From Streptomyces maremycinicus (GTDB taxonomy: Bacteria; Actinomycetota; Actinomycetes; Streptomycetales; Streptomycetaceae), in the NCBI RefSeq assembly GCF_001184025.1, contig NZ_BBYG01000008.1, forward strand, positions 806,001 through 870,000: a DNA stretch of 64,000 bases, written 5' to 3'. Under the pieces are notes generated by a model. That model saw only the letters and a program-made list of their open reading frames with translations. It was not told the DNA's origin and ran no database searches. Made by a program: the position numbers and the translations under genes. Positions 57,983 through 64,000 of the stretch are shown in pieces (the stretch's first letter is position 1; every line of letters starts with the position of its first letter).

Positions 57983-58450
57983 ATGATTACGGCCTGGTGT
58001 CCTTCCCGTATGCCGAGGAGCCGCTCATCAGCGGCTCTGTGGCGTGCGCTGGGGCTGGGCCTGTTCCTCTTCGGTCTGCTGTATACGCATGCCGTCAGCC
58101 CTGACGCGACGGTGAGTCACCTCGCCTCCGATAAGGGAGTCTCGGCGTCGGGCGTTCATTTCGAGCCAATTGCCGAACATGAAAACGTTGCGAGTGCCAC
58201 GTCGATGCAGGTGGCGGATGAGCAGTCTGAGGGCCATCACGACGGCCACGGACAGCAGCACGCCGGTGAGACCTGTGCGGTCGGGCAGCCTTCCCAGGGT
58301 CCCGCTGTGGCTGTGCCCTGCCTGTCTCCGCTGAGCTCGGAGAGCGGCGACGAGGCACTCGGCTCCGCGCCGGCCCGTCACGCCACCACGGCACGGGACT
58401 TCGGGGCCCCGAGAACCCAAGCGGCGGACTCTGCGGTTCTTCGTATCTAG
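57983..58450 (+). CDS. DUF6153-like exported protein, copy 4
   Basis: A 155-residue protein with a membrane or signal segment near residues 19-36 (ALGLGLFLFGLLYTHAVS), a His-rich middle (SEGHHDGHGQQHAGETC) and a CAVGQPSQG motif shared with copy 2, ending SAVLRI. ATG 57983 has no strong ribosome site. No CsoR site or palindromic operator is visible upstream. Confidence 0.68.
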   Translation: MITAWCPSRMPRSRSSAALWRALGLGLFLFGLLYTHAVSPDATVSHLASDKGVSASGVHFEPIAEHENVASATSMQVADEQSEGHHDGHGQQHAGETCAVGQPSQGPAVAVPCLSPLSSESGDEALGSAPARHATTARDFGAPRTQAADSAVLRI

Positions 58451-58675
58451 ATCAGCGCCTTCCGAACCGGTCGACATTTCCCGGGATTTCTGGACTAGGC
58501 CCAAGGCCGCGTCACGTCTTCTCCTGGCGACCGGTCCATGGCGTCTGACCTCCTGCGCACAGCGCCCCACAGCGTGGCGTGGGGACGGTCGACGGCTCTC
58601 TTCCCTCACCCCCCACCGATCCCTGCCTTGACCGGGAGAGTTCCCGTAGGGCAGTGACCGCCGCGCGGAGGACCA

Positions 58676-59104
58676 GTGCCGCCCACCCCTGCCCTTTCCC
58701 GTGCCGATGCCTCATGTGTACGTCCGCTCCGGAGGAGCCGGCTCGTCCGGAGCACGCTGTACGCCCTGCTGTGCATGCTGCTGGTGTGCCTCGGCGATCA
58801 ACTCCATGCGCCGGAGTCGCCCGCTCGTTCAGCCGCGGCGTCAAGTGAAGCCCCGCTGCCCGCGGAGGGTTCCGACGGCGAGAATCTCGACCCGTCCGGG
58901 TCTCCCGACCGTTGCCACGGTCCCCGCCTCACGCAGGCCGTCTCCCCACAGTCGTCCCCGCGGGTCCCGCCGCCCGCCGTCGCCGCGCTGTCGCTGACAG
59001 ACGCCACAGCAACTCCCGTGCGCCAGCCCGCTGGCGCCGTGCGAAGACTGCTGCCCAGCGGCGGCCGGTCCGCCCTCACCGCCATCTGCCGGTGGCGCAT
59101 ATAG
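58676..59104 (+). CDS. DUF6153-like exported protein, copy 5
   Basis: A 142-residue protein starting at GTG 58676 after GGAGGACCA. It has a membrane or signal segment ([18 protein letters not shown]), an acidic region with DRCHGPRL, and the ending AICRWRI, a variant of the LRI end of its relatives. It is the most diverged of the five copies. The 225-base gap before it holds nothing I recognise. Confidence 0.6.
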   Translation: MPPTPALSRADASCVRPLRRSRLVRSTLYALLCMLLVCLGDQLHAPESPARSAAASSEAPLPAEGSDGENLDPSGSPDRCHGPRLTQAVSPQSSPRVPPPAVAALSLTDATATPVRQPAGAVRRLLPSGGRSALTAICRWRI

Positions 59105-59211
59105 GAGCCCCCCGCGGGTCGGCCCCGGTCGCCCCGCCGCGCGGCGCGCCTCGGCCGTCGCGCGAGACGAGCATCCGCACGCGTCCATACCGATATGAGA
59201 GCGAAAACAAC

Positions 59212-60426
59212 ATGCACTCCATGACCAAGAGTGACCTCACTCCCGCCGGCTCCGGCTCTGGCTCCGCCCTACGGGGGCTTGTCGGCAACACCCCGCTACT
59301 GCGCGTCTCCCAGCCCTTCACCGAGCCGGACCGCGGCTTCTGGGCGAAGCTGGAAGGCTTCAACCCCGGCGGCATCAAGGACCGTCCGGGCCTGCACATG
59401 GTCGAGCGTGCCCGCGCCCGTGGCGAACTCCAGCCGGGCGCCAGGATCATCGAGTCGACCAGCGGCACCCTCGGTCTGGGACTCGCCCTGGCCGGAATGG
59501 TTTACGGACACCCGGTCACGCTGGTCACCGACCCGGGGCTGGAGATGTCCATGACCCGGCTGCTGACCGCGTACGGGGCTCAGGTCAATCTCGTCTCCGA
59601 ACCGCACCCCACCGGGGGCTGGCAGCAGGCCCGCCGCGACCGGGTCGCCAAGCTGATGGAGCAGCACCCCGGCTCGTGGTGCCCTGATCAGTACAACAAC
59701 CCTGACAACACCACCGCGTACACCCCGCTCGCCCTCGAACTGGCCACGGAACTCGGCCATATCGACGTGCTGGTGTGCAGCGTGGGCACCGGCGGACACT
59801 CCGCCGGAGTCTCCCGCGTACTCCAGCAGCTCTACCCGGACCTCAAACTGGTCGGAGTCGACACCATCGGGTCGACCATCTTCGGGCAGCCCGCCCGGCC
59901 CCGGCTCATGCGGGGCCTCGGCTCCAGCATCTACCCGCGCAATGTCGCCTACGACAACTTCAGCGAGGTGCACTGGGTCGCCCCGGCGGAGGCGGTGTGG
60001 AGCTGCCGCCAACTGGCCGCCTCCCACTACGCCACCGGCGGCTGGAGCGTCGGCGCGGTGGCGATGGTCGCCGGCTGGCTGGCCCGCACCCTGCCCGCGG
60101 ACGCCCGGATCGCGGCGATCTTCCCGGACGGCCCGCAGCGCTACCTCGGCACGGTCTACGACGACGACTACTGCGCCGCCCACGGCCTGCTCGACTCCCC
60201 GCCCGCGCCCGAACCGGAGGTGATCGGCCGCCTGGACGAGAAGGAGGTCACCCGCTGGACGCGGTGCGAAAGCGTCATGGACCCGCTCACGCTGGCCGAC
60301 TCGGAGCCGCGGTCCGACATGGCCGGTCCGCTCGACGCATCCGAGGCGGAAGCCGGGGTGTCCGTGGACAGCGCCGCCGCCGAACAGCTTGACGGCGGCG
60401 ACGCGCTTGCGGAGGGGAACCGGTGA
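59212..60426 (+). CDS. PLP-dependent cysteine-synthase-family enzyme
   Basis: A 404-residue fold-type II PLP enzyme. The lysine region is [18 protein letters not shown], the phosphate-binding or substrate loop is [15 protein letters not shown] (STSGNT in CysK), and the glycine loop is [13 protein letters not shown]-terminal extension of about 80 residues goes beyond CysK length. It likely makes or breaks a sulfur amino acid, but substrates are unknown. Its stop overlaps the MFS gene by four bases, so enzyme and transporter form one unit. Confidence 0.85.
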   Translation: MHSMTKSDLTPAGSGSGSALRGLVGNTPLLRVSQPFTEPDRGFWAKLEGFNPGGIKDRPGLHMVERARARGELQPGARIIESTSGTLGLGLALAGMVYGHPVTLVTDPGLEMSMTRLLTAYGAQVNLVSEPHPTGGWQQARRDRVAKLMEQHPGSWCPDQYNNPDNTTAYTPLALELATELGHIDVLVCSVGTGGHSAGVSRVLQQLYPDLKLVGVDTIGSTIFGQPARPRLMRGLGSSIYPRNVAYDNFSEVHWVAPAEAVWSCRQLAASHYATGGWSVGAVAMVAGWLARTLPADARIAAIFPDGPQRYLGTVYDDDYCAAHGLLDSPPAPEPEVIGRLDEKEVTRWTRCESVMDPLTLADSEPRSDMAGPLDASEAEAGVSVDSAAAEQLDGGDALAEGNR

Positions 60427-61721
60427 GGTCGACCATCGCGCAGGTTCGTTCCTACGAACGCAGTGTCCAGTTGTTGATGGTGAATCAGTTCACCATCAAC
60501 CTCGGCTTCTACATGCTGATGCCGTACCTGGCCGCGTATCTGGCAGGCCCGCTGGGCCTGGCGGGCTGGCTGGTCGGGCTGATCCTCGGCGTACGCAACT
60601 TCAGCCAGCAGGGCATGTTCCTGCTCGGCGGAACGCTGGCCGACCGGCTCGGCTACAAGCCCATGATCATCGCCGGGCTGGTGCTGCGCATCGTCGGTTT
60701 CGCGACCCTCGGACTCGTGGAGTCCGTACCCGCCCTGCTGGCCGCTTCGGCGGCGACGGGCCTGGCCGGGGCGCTGTTCAACCCGGCCGTACGAGCCTAT
60801 GTGGCGGCGGACGCGGGTGAGCGGCGGGTCGAGGCATTCGCGCTGTTCAACGTCTTCTACCAGGCCGGGATCCTGCTCGGCCCGCTGGTGGGCATGCTGC
60901 TGACCGGCGTGAGCTTCCGCGTCACGTGCCTTACCGCGGCCGGGATCTTCGCTCTGCTGAGCATCGTCCAGATCCGGGCCCTGCCCGCTCGCCGGGGCGA
61001 CGACGCCAAGCGCGGACAGGACCAGGAAGGCGTGCTGACCCAGTGGCGCGGCATCGTGGCCAACCGGCCGTTCCTGCTGTTCTCGGTTGCCATGATCGGC
61101 TTCTACGTCATGCAGTTTCAGGTCTATCTCGCCCTGCCGCTGGAGGTACGCCGCCTGGGCGGTGACGGGACTTTCGGCACGGGGGCGGTGGCGGTGCTGT
61201 TCGCCGTGTCGGGCCTGAGCACCATCCTCTTCCAGACCAAGGTGACCGCCTGGTGCAAAGCCCGCATGGAACCGGGCCGCGCCCTGACCTGGGGCCTGCT
61301 GACCATGGGGCTGGGGTTTGTTCCGCTGCTGGTGGCCACCGCGATCCCGGTACCGGACGGCGGCGTGGGGCTGTGGCTGCTCGCGGCCGTGCCGCCGGCG
61401 CTCTCCGCGCTGCTCCTCGCGATCGGCACGATGATCGCGTACCCCTTCGAGATGGACACCATCGTCCGTCTCTCCGGCAACCGCCTCGTCGCCACCCACT
61501 ACGGCCTGTACAACACCATCTGCGGTATCGGCATCACCCTCGGAAACCTGCTGACGGGTGCCGCGCTCGACGCCGCCCGGGCCGCAGGGATGTCCGCGCT
61601 GCCGTGGGTGGCGCTGTTCGCAGTCGGCCTCGCCTGCGCGGCCGCCCTCTACGGGCTGCATCGCACGGGCCGCCTGGCACCACCGGTGCGCGAGGCACAG
61701 CCAGAGCCCGCGAACGCATAA
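60423..61721 (+). CDS. MFS transporter coupled to the cysteine-synthase-like enzyme
   Basis: A 432-residue major-facilitator protein with 12 membrane segments. The motif between helices 2 and 3 is [14 protein letters not shown]. It starts at GTG 60423 in a GTGA overlap with the enzyme gene and probably exports that enzyme's product or a related amino acid. Substrate unknown. Confidence 0.88.
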   Translation: MRSTIAQVRSYERSVQLLMVNQFTINLGFYMLMPYLAAYLAGPLGLAGWLVGLILGVRNFSQQGMFLLGGTLADRLGYKPMIIAGLVLRIVGFATLGLVESVPALLAASAATGLAGALFNPAVRAYVAADAGERRVEAFALFNVFYQAGILLGPLVGMLLTGVSFRVTCLTAAGIFALLSIVQIRALPARRGDDAKRGQDQEGVLTQWRGIVANRPFLLFSVAMIGFYVMQFQVYLALPLEVRRLGGDGTFGTGAVAVLFAVSGLSTILFQTKVTAWCKARMEPGRALTWGLLTMGLGFVPLLVATAIPVPDGGVGLWLLAAVPPALSALLLAIGTMIAYPFEMDTIVRLSGNRLVATHYGLYNTICGIGITLGNLLTGAALDAARAAGMSALPWVALFAVGLACAAALYGLHRTGRLAPPVREAQPEPANA

Positions 61722-62066
61722 CACGACGTCCTGTGCTGGAGGGGGCGGACGAGTTCGCTTCCGTCCCCTCCGGCCGGCCACGCCCACGTCGATCGTTGGG
61801 CGCGTCGGCCGGCGTGTGCGCCCACGGACACCAGCACCGCCAGGCGCTCGCCCGCCCGTGCCACGACCACCTGGCCCGGCACGTCATCTGCCCTCAGGAC
61901 GTACTCGCGCATCACGCCGCCGTCGCCCCGTGCGCGGGCGCGGCACGTTACGTCTCTATGCCGGCCGCACTCCTCCAGCATCCGCAGAACCACATCGCAA
62001 GCCGCCACCACCTTCGGCCGCCGAGACGGCCGTCCGCGAAGCAATAGGTAAGGACTGAAGACCACC
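61722..62066. other. Intergenic before serA
   Basis: About 345 bases. A minus-strand frame from 61913 (MREYVLRADDVPGQVVVARA) looks protein-like but runs into the MFS gene and is probably a remnant. No operator copy is visible. Confidence 0.4.
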
Positions 62067-63656
62067 GTGAGCCCGAAACCTGCCGTACTGATCGCTGAAG
62101 AGCTGTCGCCCGCCACCGTTGACGCACTCGGGCCGGACTTTGAGATCCGGCACTGCAACGGCGCCGACCGAGCCGAACTCATCCCGGCGATTGCCGACGT
62201 CGACGCGATCCTCGTGCGCAGCGCGACCAAGGTCGACGCCGAGGCCATCGCCGCGGCCAGGAAACTGAAAGTCGTCGCCCGCGCCGGTGTCGGCCTCGAC
62301 AACGTCGACGTATCCGCCGCCACCCAGGCCGGCGTGATGGTCGTCAACGCCCCCACGTCCAACATCGTCACGGCCGCCGAGCTCGCCTGCGGCCTGCTGA
62401 TCGCCACGGCACGCAACATCCCGCAGGCTGACACCGCCCTGAAGAACGGCGAGTGGAAGCGCAGCAAGTACACGGGTGTGGAGCTGAGTGAGAAGACCCT
62501 CGGCGTCGTCGGCCTCGGCCGCATCGGTGTCCTGGTCGCCCAGCGGATGTCCGCCTTCGGCATGAAGATCGTCGCGTACGACCCGTACGTACGGCCCGCG
62601 CTGGCCGCGCAGATGGGCGTCAAGCTGCTCACACTGGACGAGCTGCTCGAAGTCTCGGACTTCATCACCGTGCACCTGCCGAAGACCCCCGAGACGCTGG
62701 GCCTGATCGGCGAGGAAGCGCTGCACAAGGTCCAGCCGCACGTCCGGATCGTCAACGCCGCGCGCGGCGGGATCGTCGACGAGCAGGCGCTGTCCAACGC
62801 CCTGAAGGAGGGCCGGGTCGCGGGCGCGGGCCTGGACGTGTACGCGCAGGAGCCCTGCACGGACTCCCCGCTCTTCCAATTCGACCAGGTGGTGTGCACC
62901 CCGCACCTCGGCGCCTCCACGGACGAGGCCCAGGAGAAGGCGGGCATCGCCGTCGCCAGCTCCGTCCGGCTCGCGCTCGCGGGCGAGTTGGTCCCCGACG
63001 CGGTCAACGTGCAAAGCGGCGTCATCGCGGAAGACGTACGGCCCTGGCTGCCGCTCGCCGAGAAACTCGGCCGGATCTTCACTGCCCTGGCGGGCGAGGT
63101 CGCCGTCCGGCTCGACGTCGAGGTGTACGGCGAGATCATCCAGCACGACGTCAAGGTCCTCGAACTCTCCGCGCTCAAGGGCGCCTTCCAGGACGTCGTC
63201 GACGAGACCGTGTCCTATGTGAACGCCCCACTCTTCGCGCAGGAGCGCGGCGTCGAGGTCCACCTGACCACCAGCTCCAAGTCCCCGGACCACCGCAACA
63301 TGCTGACCGTCCGTGGCACACTCGCAGATGGTGAGGAGGTCTCGGTCTCCGGCACCCTCGTCGGCCCCAAGCACATCCAGAAGATCGTGTCGGTGGGTAA
63401 GTACGACATCGACCTGGCGATGGCCAGCCACTTGGTCTTCCTGCGTTACGCCGACCGCCCGGGCGTCGTCGGTACCGTCGGCCGGATCCTCGGCGAGTCC
63501 GGCCTCAATATCGCCGGGATGCAGGTCTCCCGCCTGGATGAGGGCGGCGAGGCGCTGTTCGTGCTGACCATCGACAACGACGTCCCGACCGACGTCCTCA
63601 GTGAAATCGTCCAGGAGATCGGCGCCACCTCAGCCCGCTCGGTCAACCTCGACTGA
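62067..63656 (+). CDS. serA: D-3-phosphoglycerate dehydrogenase
   Basis: A 529-residue SerA of the long actinobacterial type, which makes 3-phosphohydroxypyruvate, the first step to serine. It shows VVARAGVGLDNVD, the NAD site GVVGLGRIGVLVA, the catalytic Arg and Glu region (NAARGGIVDEQAL, GLDVYAQEP), the catalytic His in TPHLGASTDEAQEKAG, an intervening domain and a C-terminal ACT domain (FLRYADRPGVVGTVGRILGE). GTG 62067 has AAGGA upstream. Its place behind a cysteine-synthase-like enzyme suggests a serine/cysteine supply role, though it has its own promoter region. Confidence 0.95.
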   Translation: MSPKPAVLIAEELSPATVDALGPDFEIRHCNGADRAELIPAIADVDAILVRSATKVDAEAIAAARKLKVVARAGVGLDNVDVSAATQAGVMVVNAPTSNIVTAAELACGLLIATARNIPQADTALKNGEWKRSKYTGVELSEKTLGVVGLGRIGVLVAQRMSAFGMKIVAYDPYVRPALAAQMGVKLLTLDELLEVSDFITVHLPKTPETLGLIGEEALHKVQPHVRIVNAARGGIVDEQALSNALKEGRVAGAGLDVYAQEPCTDSPLFQFDQVVCTPHLGASTDEAQEKAGIAVASSVRLALAGELVPDAVNVQSGVIAEDVRPWLPLAEKLGRIFTALAGEVAVRLDVEVYGEIIQHDVKVLELSALKGAFQDVVDETVSYVNAPLFAQERGVEVHLTTSSKSPDHRNMLTVRGTLADGEEVSVSGTLVGPKHIQKIVSVGKYDIDLAMASHLVFLRYADRPGVVGTVGRILGESGLNIAGMQVSRLDEGGEALFVLTIDNDVPTDVLSEIVQEIGATSARSVNLD

Positions 63657-63666
63657 CCGACAGGCA

Positions 63667-63699
63667 CCCGCTGAGCGGCGCGGAGCGCCGTTCAGCGGG
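63667..63699. terminator. Terminator after serA
   Basis: CCCGCTGAGCGGCGC pairs with GCGCCGTTCAGCGGG, with one G-T pair, around a three-base loop just past the serA stop. Confidence 0.75.
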
Positions 63700-63937
63700 C
63701 AACCGGGTACTTGGCGCTCGTATGGTCGCCCGGCGCACCTGCTCGATCTGCACCCCTTCTTGTCCGGGCTCGACCTGTATGTGCTTTCCCTGCAGCTGAT
63801 CGCACTGGGCGGCCCATTGGACATCGGTTGCCTCCCGCACGTGATCCGGGACGAGGTTGAACCACCCGGTGCGGACGTATGGAGCCTTCGGCCGGTTGAG
63901 GCCAGGGGCTCGGAGAGTTTATGGAGGCCGGGCTGGT
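63700..63937. other. Intergenic, weak minus-strand frames only
   Basis: A minus-strand frame here encodes VRTGWFNLVPDHVREATD then QWAAQCDQLQGKHI, which looks like part of a protein but I see no good start; possibly a remnant of a small gene. Confidence 0.35.
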
Positions 63938-64000
63938 CTAGTACCAGTTGTTGGCCTGCCAGAACTGCCAGGCGCCGCAGGGGCTGTCGTAGCGGTCGTT
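63938..64000 (-). CDS. C-terminal end of a lytic transglycosylase-like protein (runs off the right edge)
   Basis: The minus strand ends NDRYDSPCGAWQFWQANNWY followed by TAG. This matches the conserved tail of actinobacterial transglycosylase (SLT/Rpf-like) wall proteins, which end RYGSP-x-AW-x-FW-x-x-x-x-WY. Only 20 residues are in the window, so the rest of the protein cannot be checked. Confidence 0.65.
   Translation of the reverse strand, partial: NDRYDSPCGAWQFWQANNWY

Noticed and set aside
58440..58500. CTAG-containing sequences (ATCTAGATC, ACTAGGCC) as operators
   Set aside because: They lack the AAG/CTT parts of the palindrome and lie past the end of a gene.
61649..63431. Two long minus-strand frames opposite serA
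   Set aside because: Antisense shadows; serA shows every expected motif including the ACT domain.

Overview
The window is high-GC DNA with dense coding, frequent GTG and TTG starts, 4-base start/stop overlaps and protein families typical of Streptomyces (DUF5134, DUF6153, DUF2752, FemX, CsoR, System II cytochrome c maturation). It is almost certainly a Streptomyces or close-relative replicon. I saw no rRNA, tRNA, CRISPR array, transposase or integrase. It reads as a large metal-homeostasis and cell-envelope island in which many genes look like second copies of housekeeping functions.

Layout. 1-5.0 kb: the start of apolipoprotein N-acyltransferase (lnt, known as cutE in E. coli copper work), small membrane proteins, a DegT-type aminotransferase and a tlpA-ccdA thiol-redox pair. 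5-10 kb: a three-repeat membrane protein and a secreted LVIVD-repeat protein. 10-15 kb: csoR, copA and copZ, then a cobalamin riboswitch with cbtBA. 15-22.6 kb: a cupredoxin, a Met-rich DUF5134 membrane protein, an M23 peptidase and a membrane protein behind a CsoR-type site. 22.8-30 kb: resB-ccsB, a DUF6153 protein, a multicopper oxidase and an NlpC/P60 hydrolase. 30-36 kb: small membrane proteins and a carbonic anhydrase-SulP pair. 36-39 kb: a methyltransferase, DUF2218, gene remnants, MerR and STAS. 39.6-44 kb: a sigma factor with murJ and femX. 45-50 kb: znuA-like, NiCoT and TetR genes. 50-54 kb: MFS/AraC, a BNR-repeat lipoprotein and a second NlpC/P60 hydrolase. 54.9-59 kb: an M56 peptidase-BlaI pair, a second copZ, DUF305 and three DUF6153-type proteins. 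59-64 kb: a cysteine-synthase-like enzyme with an MFS transporter, serA, and the tail of a lytic transglycosylase.

The most striking signal is not a gene. A 15-bp interrupted palindrome, ACTAAG-N3-CTTAGT (each half often extended by TA/TAG; one half often CTTCGT or TTTCGT), occurs about 19 times, nearly always in the upstream region of a gene. It precedes the lnt, tlpA-ccdA, resB-ccsB, cbtBA, znuA, NiCoT, M23 and both NlpC/P60 units and several small membrane proteins. It is distinct from four CsoR-type sites (ATACCCC...GGGGTAT) that precede copZ1, copZ2, the multicopper-oxidase unit and a membrane protein. The window also encodes a BlaI/CopY-family repressor overlapped by an M56 metallopeptidase that lacks an obvious sensor domain. 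The BlaI promoter carries a degenerate copy of the palindrome. I propose, as inference, that BlaI-M56 runs a 60-kb regulon linking metal import, cytochrome c and thiol redox, lipoprotein maturation and peptidoglycan remodelling, interleaved with a copper regulon under CsoR. Two targets carry a second control layer: a B12 riboswitch on cbtBA and a Zur-like box on znuA.
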